From an uncultured Bryobacteraceae bacterium (GTDB lineage Bacteria > Acidobacteriota > Terriglobia > Bryobacterales > Bryobacteraceae), in the NCBI GenBank assembly GCA_937924525.1, contig CALDSU010000004.1:310001-374000 (forward strand): a DNA stretch of 64,000 nt, in the 5' to 3' direction. Both the position numbers and the translations under genes were made by a program. Each line of letters opens with the position of its first letter. The stretch's first letter is position 1. Shown one piece after another: positions 36,042-44,206 of the stretch. The notes under the pieces were generated by a model. The model did no database searches and was not told the DNA's origin. It saw only the letters and a program-made list of their open reading frames with translations.

Positions 36042-38036
36042 ATGAAAACTGTGGGCGATTTCGGCCTTGACGAGTTGGACACCACGATCTCGAACCTCGA
36101 TGTCGCGCTCCGGCGGGAGTGGCTGGAAGCCAACGGGCTAGGCGGCTTTGCCTCCTCCACAATCACCGGACTGAACACGCGGCGTTACCACGGCCTGCTG
36201 GTGGCGGCCACGGTACCGCCGGTCGGCAGGGTGGTGCTGCTCTCGAAACTCGAAGAGACGCTGGTGGTGGGAGGCCAGAGATTCGAACTCTCGTCCAACC
36301 GTTATCCGGGCGTCATCCACCCTTCCGGCTACCGGTTCCAAAAGCGCTTCCGGCTGGCCCCATTCCCCGTTTTCACTTACGAGGTCGGGGAGGTCATGGT
36401 CGAAAAGTCTGTATTTCTGGTGTACGGGGAGAACACGACCGTGATCGAGTACCGGCGGGAGGGCCCGCCGGCGCATCTCGAAGTCCGCCCGCTGATTGCG
36501 TTCCGCGACTATCACAGCCTGACGCGTTGCAACGGCGCCTTGGATCCCGGCGTCGCCCTGGAGCCGGGGTTGGCGTCCGTCTGTCCCTACCAGGGCTTGC
36601 CCCCGCTCCACTTCGCCCACGACGCCTCGGAAATCCGCCTCACTGGCGACTGGTACTACAACCTCGAATACGACCGCGAGCGCGAGCGCGGCCTCGATGA
36701 TCAGGAGGATCTGTTCAATCCATTCGCGCTCACGTTTTCCGGCTCCGGACACCTCATCGCCTCCACCGTCCGGCGCGACGCACGGCAGGCGGACTCGCTC
36801 CGTCGGACGGAAATCGAACGCCGCCGGCAGGTAGAAGACGAAGTTCCGGTAAAGGATGAGTTCGTTCGCCTGCTGACCGGCGCCGCCGACAAGTTCCTGG
36901 TGGTCCGCGATGGCGGCAAGACGGTGATCGCGGGTTACCCTTGGTTTTCCGATTGGGGCCGCGACACCATGATCGCGCTGCCTGGACTCACGCTGGAAAC
37001 CGGCCGGACCGAGACCGCCAGGACCATTCTGACCGTGTTCGCCCGTCATGTGGATCGCGGCATGATCCCCAACCGATTTCCTGATGAAGGAGGAACCCCG
37101 GAGTACAACACCGTCGACGCGACACTGTGGTTTTTTGAGGCGGTCCGGGCCTTGCTCGAACGGACAGGCGATTTCGCCTTCGTCGCGGCAAACCTCTACG
37201 CGACGCTCGCCGACATCATCGCGTGGCACGAACGGGGGACGCGCTACGGGATTCGCCTGGACGCCGACGGACTGTTGCTGGCCGGAGAGCCGGGAGTGCA
37301 GTTGACGTGGATGGACGCCAAGATTGGAGATTGGGTGGTTACGCCGCGGCATGGCAAGGCGGTGGAGATTCAGGCTCTCTGGTACAACGCGTTGCGGATG
37401 ATGGAAGAGTTGGCTCTGGAATTCGGCGACGGCGACGGCCGCGCGCACTACCGGGCTTTGGCGGAAGCCGCTACGCGCAGCTTCGAGCCGCTGTTCTGGA
37501 ACGGCGAAGCGGATTGCCTGTTTGACGTGGTGGATGGCCTCAGGCGGGACGCCTCCATTCGCCCGAACCAGATCTTCGCGGTCAGTCTGCCGCATTCGAT
37601 GCTCTCTTCCGAACGGGCCGCGCGGGTCGTGGCGACGGTCGAGCGCGAACTTCTTACCCCCTACGGACTGCGGAGCCTCGCGCCGGGCGACCCGCAATAT
37701 CAGGCCCGGTACGAAGGCGATCCCGTGAGCCGGGACAGCGCCTACCATCAGGGGACGGTCTGGCCGTGGCTTCTGGGGCCTTTTCTCAGGGCCTATCTCA
37801 AAACCCACCACGGAACGCCCGCGGCGCATCGCCAGGCGGCGGAGTGGCTCAACGCGCTGCGGGACTATGCGCTTGGCGAGGGACTCGGGCAGATTCCGGA
37901 AGTCTTCGACGGCGATGCGCCGCACCGGCCCGGAGGCTGCATCGCCCAGGCGTGGAGCGTGGCGGAGTTGCTGCGCGCCGCGTTGCAGGCGGCCGGCGCC
38001 CCGAGCGCGCCCGCAGCGGAAGCGGCCAGGGCCTGA
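36042..38036 (+). CDS. Glycogen debranching enzyme (amylo-alpha-1,6-glucosidase, GH133-like)
   Basis: A 664-residue protein. The N-terminal beta domain (residues about 25-260) begins REWLEANGLGGFASSTITGLNTRRYHGLL, here abbreviated at residues 26-53, a signature of bacterial and archaeal debranching enzymes. The C-terminal (alpha/alpha)6 glucosidase domain includes VIAGYPWFSDWGRDTMIALPG (about residues 298-318), the EYNTVDATLWF segment, LTWMDAKIGDWVVTPRHGKAVEI with acidic catalytic residues, and YHQGTVWPWLLGPF. It hydrolyses alpha-1,6 branch stubs of glycogen. It is monocistronic as far as can be seen. Confidence 0.94.
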   Translation: MKTVGDFGLDELDTTISNLDVALRREWLEANGLGGFASSTITGLNTRRYHGLLVAATVPPVGRVVLLSKLEETLVVGGQRFELSSNRYPGVIHPSGYRFQKRFRLAPFPVFTYEVGEVMVEKSVFLVYGENTTVIEYRREGPPAHLEVRPLIAFRDYHSLTRCNGALDPGVALEPGLASVCPYQGLPPLHFAHDASEIRLTGDWYYNLEYDRERERGLDDQEDLFNPFALTFSGSGHLIASTVRRDARQADSLRRTEIERRRQVEDEVPVKDEFVRLLTGAADKFLVVRDGGKTVIAGYPWFSDWGRDTMIALPGLTLETGRTETARTILTVFARHVDRGMIPNRFPDEGGTPEYNTVDATLWFFEAVRALLERTGDFAFVAANLYATLADIIAWHERGTRYGIRLDADGLLLAGEPGVQLTWMDAKIGDWVVTPRHGKAVEIQALWYNALRMMEELALEFGDGDGRAHYRALAEAATRSFEPLFWNGEADCLFDVVDGLRRDASIRPNQIFAVSLPHSMLSSERAARVVATVERELLTPYGLRSLAPGDPQYQARYEGDPVSRDSAYHQGTVWPWLLGPFLRAYLKTHHGTPAAHRQAAEWLNALRDYALGEGLGQIPEVFDGDAPHRPGGCIAQAWSVAELLRAALQAAGAPSAPAAEAARA

Positions 38037-38259
38037 TTCTTCGCCGGGCGGAGTGGCGCTCCAAGGTCTCCGCCGCTTGGGTCCGGCCGCGCACGGCGAG
38101 AGTTTTCATGGGACTCAGCGCTACCGGTTCGGCCATCCGGGAGCTTCTGGACGCGGCGCTGTGGAGACCAACCTCGGCGGCGGAGACAAGAAGCAGAGTA
38201 AAATCGAGAGGGAACATTCGTGTCCGCGGTCGTCGCCGCGGCACGGATCAACCAGCCAC

Positions 38260-38581
38260 GCGGGCGTGGCGGAACCGGCAGACGCAACGGACTTGAAGGA
38301 AACTTGAGTGCCCGCCGGGAAACCGGCGGTGCAGAACTGCTCAAATTCGGGGAACCCTGTAACATGGCGATCCCGAGCCAAGCCTGGCCCCGGAAAACGG
38401 CCGGGAAGGTGTAGAGACTAGACGGGCAGCGCCTGACCCCGGACCCGGGTCCGGACACGGCGAAGGGATAGTCCAGACCCCAAACCCTGGCAGGACGGCA
38501 GGGGCGGCGAAAGCCGTAGCGGGTAAGAAAATCCGTTGGGCCGCAAGGCCCGTGAGGGTTCAAATCCCTCCGCCCGCACCA
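38260..38581 (+). tRNA. tRNA-Leu(UAA), split by a group I intron
   Basis: Exons 38260-38294 and 38528-38581 join into an 89-nt class II tRNA with encoded CCA. The acceptor GCGGGCG pairs with CGCCCGC, followed by A and CCA. The anticodon stem ACGGA/TCCGT encloses loop CTT+AAAA, giving anticodon TAA once the 233-nt insert is removed. A long variable arm (GGGCCGCAAGGCCC region) and T arm GAGGG-TTCAAAT-CCCTC are intact. The break lies between U34 and A35, the same position as the cyanobacterial and plastid tRNA-Leu(UAA) intron. A TAAAAT hexamer at 38199-38204 could be the -10 of its promoter. Confidence 0.95.
38295..38527 (+). ncRNA. Group I self-splicing intron in the tRNA-Leu(UAA) anticodon loop
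   Basis: The 233-nt insert has group I core landmarks. Exon ACUU pairs with intron GAGU (38305-38308 region), giving the conserved U.G wobble at the 5' splice site. P2 is the GNRA hairpin CCGCCGG-GAAA-CCGGCGG (38312-38329). The R element GTGTAGAGACTAGACGGGC starts at 38409 and the S element AAGGGATAGTCCAGAC at 38463; GACTA (38416-38420) pairs with TAGTC (38469-38473) as P7. The last intron base is G38527 (omega G). It has no open reading frame, so no homing endonuclease. R and S strings closely resemble the cyanobacterial tRNA-Leu introns. Confidence 0.93.
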
Positions 38582-38724
38582 ATCACTCGAAGCAACTGGG
38601 CGCGCAGAAATCTCCCACCCGCATCAGCGCCAATAAAGATGGCGCGGAGCGCCGCGTCCGGCGCACTTCAGGCCGGGGCCGCGAGAGCGCACCTCGCGGT
38701 ACGAACCGGCTGTAGAATCTGAAA

Positions 38725-40071
38725 ATGACTATGCGTTGGCTACTGCCGCTGGGATTGGCGCTGGCCCCGCTGGCCGCGGGAGCATCCACGCCGGCGCCCA
38801 CGTTCAGCAAAGACGTGGCGCCCATTTTCTTCCGGCATTGCGCCGGATGTCATCGTCCGGGCGAAATCGCGCCGATGTCCCTGCTGGACTATCAGTCGGC
38901 GCGGCCCTGGGCAAAAGCGATCCGGGAGTCGGTGGCGGCGGGCCGCATGCCGCCCTGGTTTGCGGACCCGCGCTACGGACGATTCTCCAACGACGCGCGG
39001 CTGAGCCCGCAGGAAATCGCGACGATCAAAGCCTGGGTCGACGGGGGCGCGCCGGAAGGCGACCGCCGCCATCTGCCGCCCGCGCCGGAGTCTGGCGACG
39101 GCTGGAAGCTAGGCCCGCCAGACATCGTGATCGACATCGGGCGGGACTTTCGCGTGCAGCCCGGGCAGGACGCTTACGAGCATTTCGTGGCCCCCACAAA
39201 CTTCACGGAAGGTAAGTGGATTCGCGCGGCCGAGATCAAACCCGGCAACCGGCGCGTGGTCCATCATGTGCACGTCAGCATGGTGCGCGATGAGGGCGAG
39301 GCGGGATCCACCTCGATCGAAGCCATGACCGACCTGACGCGCTTCATGATTCGCGAGGGCACGCTGACCCGGGTGCGCGCGGACGCGCCCGTGGTCAATG
39401 ACGCGTGCGCTCCGGACACGCCTCCGCTGCCGTATCTGCGCGGTGCGCAGGAAGGCGCGCTGGCGTCGTTTCTGCCGGGGCGGCAACCGGACGTATTTCC
39501 TCCCGGTACGGCGAAATATATCCCTCCCGGAACCAAGTTCGAGTTTGTGGTCCATTACGCGCGCATCGAAGAAGAAGGCCAGACGGACCGGACGGCGGTG
39601 GGCCTGTACTTGGCGCCGGGTCCGCCCGCGCGGGTGCTGCGCCGCATGGACCTGCGCAACTTCTTCTTTCAGATTCCGCCCGGCGCGGAGCGTCACGCGG
39701 TGCGCCGCTGCTACGATTTCGAGCGCGACCAACTGCTGCTCTCCTTCACGCCGCACATGCACTTTCGCGGCAAGGACGTGACCTACGAACTGGTCCATCC
39801 CGACGGGCGGCGGGAGATCCTGCTGGCCGTGCCGGACTACCACTTCGACTGGCAGTTGGTGTATCGCCTGCGAGAGCCGGTGCTCGCCCGCAAAGGCAGC
39901 CGCCTGGAAGTCACCACGCACTACGACAACAGCGTGAACAACCGCGCCAACCCCGATCCGCGCGCGACGGTCCGCTGGGGCGACAAGAGCGAGGAGGAGA
40001 TGATGTCGAACTGGATCGAGTGGCTGGAACCGGAGCCGCAGCCTGCGCCGGGCAACGCCTCAGTGCGCTGA
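38725..40071 (+). CDS. Exported cytochrome c / type II copper monooxygenase-like protein
   Basis: A 448-residue exported protein (signal peptide LLPLGLALAPLAAGAS). Residues about 25-115 are a cytochrome c domain with the heme motif CAGCH and a Met-containing loop (GRMPPWF). The rest resembles the copper type II ascorbate-dependent monooxygenase fold, with likely metal His residues in RRVVHHVHVSM and FTPHMHFRGKDV. The family is common in acidobacteria and planctomycetes and has no assigned substrate. A TAGAAT hexamer 6 nt before the ATG suggests a leaderless mRNA. Confidence 0.85.
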   Translation: MTMRWLLPLGLALAPLAAGASTPAPTFSKDVAPIFFRHCAGCHRPGEIAPMSLLDYQSARPWAKAIRESVAAGRMPPWFADPRYGRFSNDARLSPQEIATIKAWVDGGAPEGDRRHLPPAPESGDGWKLGPPDIVIDIGRDFRVQPGQDAYEHFVAPTNFTEGKWIRAAEIKPGNRRVVHHVHVSMVRDEGEAGSTSIEAMTDLTRFMIREGTLTRVRADAPVVNDACAPDTPPLPYLRGAQEGALASFLPGRQPDVFPPGTAKYIPPGTKFEFVVHYARIEEEGQTDRTAVGLYLAPGPPARVLRRMDLRNFFFQIPPGAERHAVRRCYDFERDQLLLSFTPHMHFRGKDVTYELVHPDGRREILLAVPDYHFDWQLVYRLREPVLARKGSRLEVTTHYDNSVNNRANPDPRATVRWGDKSEEEMMSNWIEWLEPEPQPAPGNASVR

Positions 40072-41268
40072 GGCTGCTGCCGGCTTCCACAGGAGCACGC
40101 GCAAGACCAGCCAGGCGATCAGGTGCATGCCGCCCATCAGCACGAACATCGGCGTATAACCGAAGTGGCTCACGACGAAGCCGGGCAGAATCGCGGAGAA
40201 GAGAAATCCGCCGACGCCCCCGGCGCAGCCGCCGATGCCGGTCACGGACGCGACGGCGCCCGAGGGGAAAGCATCGGAGGTCGTGGTAAACAGGTTGGCG
40301 GACCAGCCTTGGTGGGCGGCGGTCGCCAGGCTGACGAGCGCGATCGCCAGCCAGGGCAGCGCGGTGAACACCGATGTGGCGGCGATGGGCATCGCCAGGG
40401 CGCACACGAGCATGGCCCACTGCCGGGCGCGGGCGACCGGCCAGCCGCGGCGGATCAGGCGTCCCGGCAGCCACCCTCCTCCCACGCTGCCAAAATCGGC
40501 CATCAGGTACACCACGGGCAGCGCCCAGCCGATCTCGGTCATGTTGAACTGCCGTACTTCGTAGAGATACTTCGGCAACCAGAACAGATAGAACCACCAC
40601 ACCGGATCGCTCAGGAATTTGCCCAGGGCGAAGGCCCAGGTAGCGCGGTAGCGCAGAGCTTGAGTCCAGCCGATCTGCTCTTGGGGGTGCGATTCTTCCG
40701 GGTCCACGACCGCCGGCGGATGGCGGTACATCAGCAGCCACGCCACTACCCAAAGGAAACCGGTTGATGCGGTCCACAGGAAGCAATTCCGCCAGCCGTA
40801 ATGAGCGCTCAACCAGACAAACAACGGCGGACCAATCATCGAGGCGACGTTGGTGCCGGCGTTGAAGATCCCGGTAGCGAAGGCGCGGTCCTGACGCGGG
40901 AACCACTCGGCCACGGCTTTGATCGCCGCCGGGAAATTGCCGGATTCGCCGAAGCCCAGCAGCGCCCGCCACACTCCCAGCGCGAACGCGCTGCGCGCGG
41001 TCACGTGCAAGGCGGCGGCGATAGACCACCAGACGATGGCGGTGGCGTAGCCCGCTCGCGTGCCGAAGGCATCGATAAACTTGCCCGCCACCAGAAAGCC
41101 AACGGTGTAGGCTGCCTGGAATGCCCCGGTAAGGTAGCCGTAATCCTGGGTGGAAAGCCCCAGCTCTTTCTCAATCACCGGGATGAGCACGGAAAAGACG
41201 ATCCGGTCGAGGTAATTGATCGTAGTCGCAACAAACAAAAGGATGAGGATCCACCAGCGCCAGGGCAC
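40060..41268 (-). CDS. MFS transporter, hexuronate (ACS/ExuT) type
   Basis: A 402-residue major facilitator protein with 12 hydrophobic helices. The first helix region WWILILLFVATTINYLDRIVFS carries the NYLDR signature of the anion:cation symporter family (here at residues about 4-25). GWRNCFLWTASTGF and RALLGFGESGNFPAAIKAVAEWFP are also typical of hexuronate/glucarate transporters. A GTG at 41268 is chosen because it gives the usual family N-terminus and has TATAAT 6 nt upstream; an ATG at 41349 would add 27 atypical residues. The 3' end overlaps the cytochrome gene's end by 12 bp (convergent). Confidence 0.88.
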   Translation of the reverse strand: MPWRWWILILLFVATTINYLDRIVFSVLIPVIEKELGLSTQDYGYLTGAFQAAYTVGFLVAGKFIDAFGTRAGYATAIVWWSIAAALHVTARSAFALGVWRALLGFGESGNFPAAIKAVAEWFPRQDRAFATGIFNAGTNVASMIGPPLFVWLSAHYGWRNCFLWTASTGFLWVVAWLLMYRHPPAVVDPEESHPQEQIGWTQALRYRATWAFALGKFLSDPVWWFYLFWLPKYLYEVRQFNMTEIGWALPVVYLMADFGSVGGGWLPGRLIRRGWPVARARQWAMLVCALAMPIAATSVFTALPWLAIALVSLATAAHQGWSANLFTTTSDAFPSGAVASVTGIGGCAGGVGGFLFSAILPGFVVSHFGYTPMFVLMGGMHLIAWLVLRVLLWKPAAASAH

Positions 41269-41574
41269 CCCCGGATTATATCCGCGGAGAGGCGGCGGCC
41301 GCACCCCCGCCCAGGAAGGAGGGCGGCACCCCCAGAAGAGTTCCCGCATACCCCCGCTTCGGATGACCGAAATTGCATCTGAAGCGCCTTACAATGGGTG
41401 GGGGGAGCGGACCAACCATGCGCCAACAAGCGCCCTGAAGCTTTGAGGTCACGCTGGCTGCCAGCTCCCCCCGGAATTCTTCCGCTCCGGGCAGGCTTGG
41501 CCTCAGTCTCGCAGCAGCGGACCGCGCCCGGACGTCCGCTTCGCCGGGCCGGCAATGTGGTATCCTCCAGCGCA
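41269..41574. other. 306-bp intergenic region between MFS and PPOX genes
   Basis: This divergent region contains the TATAAT of the MFS gene (41275-41280, minus strand) and a TATCCT hexamer (41561-41566) 8 nt before the PPOX start. It also holds a short palindrome GCTGGC-T-GCCAGC near 41453-41465. An ATG at 41349 on the minus strand could extend the transporter. I see no other gene. Confidence 0.4.
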
Positions 41575-42030
41575 ATGAGTGTTGAGCAGCAACTCGCCCC
41601 GGCGGACCTCCGCGCCCTTGCGCTCCAGGTGATGCGGGACGATCCGTTTCCAATGCTGGCGAGCATCGACGGCGACCAGCCGTCGGTGCGGCCGGTGTCC
41701 CCTGTCCGCACCGAAGGATTCCTGGTCTATGTCGCTTCCATGCGCAGTTCCGGGAAGACCTTCGAGTTGCAGCGCAACCGCAAGGTGGAACTCTGTTACC
41801 TGACGCTGGCTCACGACCAGGTGCGCATCACGGGCGAGGCTCGGCTGATCACGGATCCGGCGATCCGGCAAGAGGTCTGGGACGCCAACCCGCTGCTTCG
41901 CGCGTATCTGCAATCGATCGACAACCCCGAGTTCATGCTCTACGCGATCGTGCCCAAGCGGGTGCGGTACATGAAGGAATGGGCGCTTGAGTATCAGGAA
42001 GTCCCGCTGGAAGCGGACGCGCCCCTATAG
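41575..42030 (+). CDS. PPOX-class pyridoxamine 5'-phosphate oxidase-like protein
   Basis: A 151-residue split-barrel flavin-binding protein. The core follows the general pattern of small PNPOx-like proteins: FPMLASIDGDQPSVRPVSPV, then FLVYVASMRSSGKTFELQRN, then KVELCYLTLAHDQVRITGEA (residues about 25-95). These bind FMN, F420 or heme and act as reductases or stress proteins; the exact cofactor is not predictable. The start at 41575 is preferred to upstream in-frame ATGs because homologues start near here. The 3' end overlaps the convergent icd gene by 6 bp. Confidence 0.87.
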   Translation: MSVEQQLAPADLRALALQVMRDDPFPMLASIDGDQPSVRPVSPVRTEGFLVYVASMRSSGKTFELQRNRKVELCYLTLAHDQVRITGEARLITDPAIRQEVWDANPLLRAYLQSIDNPEFMLYAIVPKRVRYMKEWALEYQEVPLEADAPL

Positions 42031-43029
42031 GCGCGCGATCACGGCGTCGGTGAACTGCGAGGTGGATACCGAGCCCCCCACGTCCGGCGTCAGACTCTTG
42101 CCCTCCGCATAAACCGCTTCGATTCCGGCCTGGAGCCGTTGCGAGGCCTCCCGTTCGCCGAGATGCGCGAGCATCAGCACCGCGGACTGCATCAACGCCG
42201 TGGGGTTGGCGATCCCCTTGCCGACGATATCCGGGGCGGTGCCGTGCACCGCTTCGAAAACCGCGTGCTCCGTACCCAGGTTGGCGCCCGGCACGATTCC
42301 CAGTCCGCCGACCAGCCCCGCCGCCAGATCGGAAATAATGTCGCCGTAAAGATTCGGCAGCACCAGCAAATCGAAAGACTCCGGCCGCATCACAATTTGC
42401 ATGCAGGCGTTGTCCACGATCAGCTCCCGATATTCGATATCGGGGAACTGCTCGGCCACCTCGCGGCAGCAGCGCAGAAACAAGCCGTCGCTCAGCTTCA
42501 TGATGTTGGCTTTGTGGACGGCGGAGACTTTCTTGCGGCCCTCGCGCCGGGCGTATTCGAAGGTCGCCTGCGCAATGCGCAGCGAGGCCGTCCGGGTGAT
42601 CACTTTCAGGCTTTCCACCACGCCGGGCACCACTTCGTGCTCGAGCCCGGAGTAGAGGTCCTCGGTGTTCTCGCGGAAGATGGCCAGGTTGATCGGCAGA
42701 TCGTGGAACCGGGTATAGAGTCCTGGCAGCATGCGGATGGGCCGGAAGTTCACGTAAAGATCGAGGCGCTTGCGGAGCGCCACGTTCACGCTGGCGTGGC
42801 CGGTGCCCACAGGCGTGGTGGTCGGACCCTTCAGACCCACCCTGGTGCGTTGGAGCGACTCGACCACCGCGTTGGGCAGCACCGTGCCGTACTCGGCCAG
42901 CGCGGCCGCCCCCGCCTCGGCAATCTCCCATTCGATGTTCACTCCCGTCGCCTCGACGGCCCGCACGGTGGCGGAAGCAACTTCCGGACCAATCCCGTCG
43001 CCGGGGATCAGCGTGACTGAATACGCCAT
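42025..43029 (-). CDS. NAD-dependent isocitrate dehydrogenase-type enzyme
   Basis: A 334-residue beta-decarboxylating dehydrogenase. It opens with VTLIPGDGIGPEV and carries the substrate region GHASVNVALRKRLDLYVNFRP, the RENTEDLY loop, the metal-binding NLYGDIISDLAAGL and the HGTAPDIVGKGIANP nucleotide region. The ASVNVALRK substrate loop and FRENTEDLYSG favour the short homo-isocitrate/isocitrate dehydrogenase (NAD) group over isopropylmalate dehydrogenase. TATAAT lies 7 nt before the ATG. It diverges from pcm with only 26 bp between start codons. Confidence 0.87.
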   Translation of the reverse strand: MAYSVTLIPGDGIGPEVASATVRAVEATGVNIEWEIAEAGAAALAEYGTVLPNAVVESLQRTRVGLKGPTTTPVGTGHASVNVALRKRLDLYVNFRPIRMLPGLYTRFHDLPINLAIFRENTEDLYSGLEHEVVPGVVESLKVITRTASLRIAQATFEYARREGRKKVSAVHKANIMKLSDGLFLRCCREVAEQFPDIEYRELIVDNACMQIVMRPESFDLLVLPNLYGDIISDLAAGLVGGLGIVPGANLGTEHAVFEAVHGTAPDIVGKGIANPTALMQSAVLMLAHLGEREASQRLQAGIEAVYAEGKSLTPDVGGSVSTSQFTDAVIARL

Positions 43030-43055
43030 CAACGCTATTATACTGGCGGGCTGGC
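43030..43055. promoter_or_regulatory. 26-bp divergent promoter with a shared -10 core
   Basis: The only AT-rich patch in this 26-bp gap is CTATTATACT. On the minus strand it reads TATAAT (43037-43042), 7 nt from the isocitrate dehydrogenase ATG. On the plus strand it reads TATTAT (43036-43041) or TATACT (43039-43044), 11-14 nt from the pcm ATG. One symmetric -10 element could therefore start transcription both ways. Confidence 0.45.
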
Positions 43056-43703
43056 ATGATCCCCGATTGGACACACGAACGCCAACAGATGGTGGAAGAA
43101 CAACTCCGGCGGCGGGGAATTCGCGACCCGCGCGTGCTGGCCGCCATGGCGACCGTGCCCCGCGAAGCGTTTGTGCCGGACGAGCAGCGCATCGCCTCCT
43201 ACAGCGATCAGCCCTTGAGCATCGGTTACGGGCAGACCATTTCCCAGCCTTACATGGTGGCGCTGATGGCCGAGGTCTTGCAGCTTCAACCCTCCGACCG
43301 GGTGCTGGAGATCGGCGCCGGTTGCGGCTATCACGCGGCGGTCCTTGCCATGCTAGCGGGTCATGTGTACACCGTCGAGGTCGTGCCCGCTCTGGCGGTG
43401 CAAGCGCGCCAGAACCTGGAGCGCGCCGGTTTCGGCGGGCGGGTAACCGTCTTGATCGGGGACGGTTCGAACGGCTGGCCGGAGTTCGCCCCCTACGACG
43501 CCATCTCCGTGGCCGCTGGCGCACCGGAAGTTCCCGACGCGCTGGCCGCGCAGCTTGCCGACTGCGGCCGCATGGTGATTCCGGTGGGGGAAATGGACTA
43601 CCAGGAACTGCGCCTGATGACCAGGCGCGGAAGGGAATTGGACTCCCGGACGATCACCGCGTGCCGGTTCGTCTTGCTGCGCGGGCAGGCCGGTTGGCGT
43701 TAA
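43056..43703 (+). CDS. pcm: Protein-L-isoaspartate O-methyltransferase
   Basis: A 215-residue SAM-dependent methyltransferase that repairs isoaspartyl residues in damaged proteins. Family marks are the N-terminal LRRRGIRDPRVLAAMATVPREAFVP region (residues about 12-36), YSDQPLSIGYGQTISQPYMVALM, SAM motif I VLEIGAGCGYHAAVLA, YDAISVAAGAPEVPDAL and GRMVIPVGE. Length is typical. Its expression probably depends on the 26-bp region shared with the divergent dehydrogenase gene. Confidence 0.95.
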   Translation: MIPDWTHERQQMVEEQLRRRGIRDPRVLAAMATVPREAFVPDEQRIASYSDQPLSIGYGQTISQPYMVALMAEVLQLQPSDRVLEIGAGCGYHAAVLAMLAGHVYTVEVVPALAVQARQNLERAGFGGRVTVLIGDGSNGWPEFAPYDAISVAAGAPEVPDALAAQLADCGRMVIPVGEMDYQELRLMTRRGRELDSRTITACRFVLLRGQAGWR

Positions 43704-43728
43704 TCGACAATCGCGCCGGTGGCGCCTC

Positions 43729-44028
43729 TCACGGGTTCATCGCATCCGCGTAAAGCGCCATGGCCACTCGGTACGTCACCAGGCCCACCATCCACAGCAG
43801 CAGCCCGGCGGAAGCCGCCGCCAGCGCTTTCACGAAGGGGTTTAACCGGTTCAGCCGCGATTGGAGCAGTTGCTGTTCTTCCTCAAAACGTTTCTCGATA
43901 CTGTCGAGGAATAACTGGTCGTCCTCTTTCATGCCGATCACCGACCGGTAGATCAGCAGCAGAGCCAGGATTCCCGTCACCACTCCCCAAGCGAGGAACA
44001 ACCAGCCCAAGAAAGTCAGATTGGGCAT
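43729..44028 (-). CDS. Small membrane protein with coiled central region
   Basis: A 99-residue protein with a hydrophobic helix near each end (LGWLFLAWGVVTGILALLLIY and VKALAAASAGLLLWMVGLVTY, residues about 8-28 and 66-86). A charged, helical middle lies between them (DSIEKRFEEEQQLLQSRLNRL). The topology resembles a two-helix hairpin with a coiled coil. No family was recognised. The ATG at 44028 is preferred to an in-frame GTG at 44034 because GGGGG lies upstream at the expected spacing. Confidence 0.7.
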   Translation of the reverse strand: MPNLTFLGWLFLAWGVVTGILALLLIYRSVIGMKEDDQLFLDSIEKRFEEEQQLLQSRLNRLNPFVKALAAASAGLLLWMVGLVTYRVAMALYADAMNP

Positions 44029-44206
44029 GCGCACCCCCTTTCCAACCGCTGTTGATTCTATACAACAGACCGAGCCCGAATTCCAGGGCGGCCCCTTTCT
44101 CGATCACCATGAAACGGAGCCGCACGCGGCAGCGAGCGAGCCGCTGCGGCCGTGGGCACGGGCTGCCAGGGCGGCGCGAAGCGTGTACCTTGGAAAAGAA
44201 CACCGC

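Noticed and set aside
38108-38259. Short plus-strand frame starting MGLSATGSAIRELL upstream of tRNA-Leu(UAA)
   Set aside because: It runs into the tRNA gene, turns Arg-rich and has no ribosome binding site. The TAAAAT inside it fits a tRNA promoter better.
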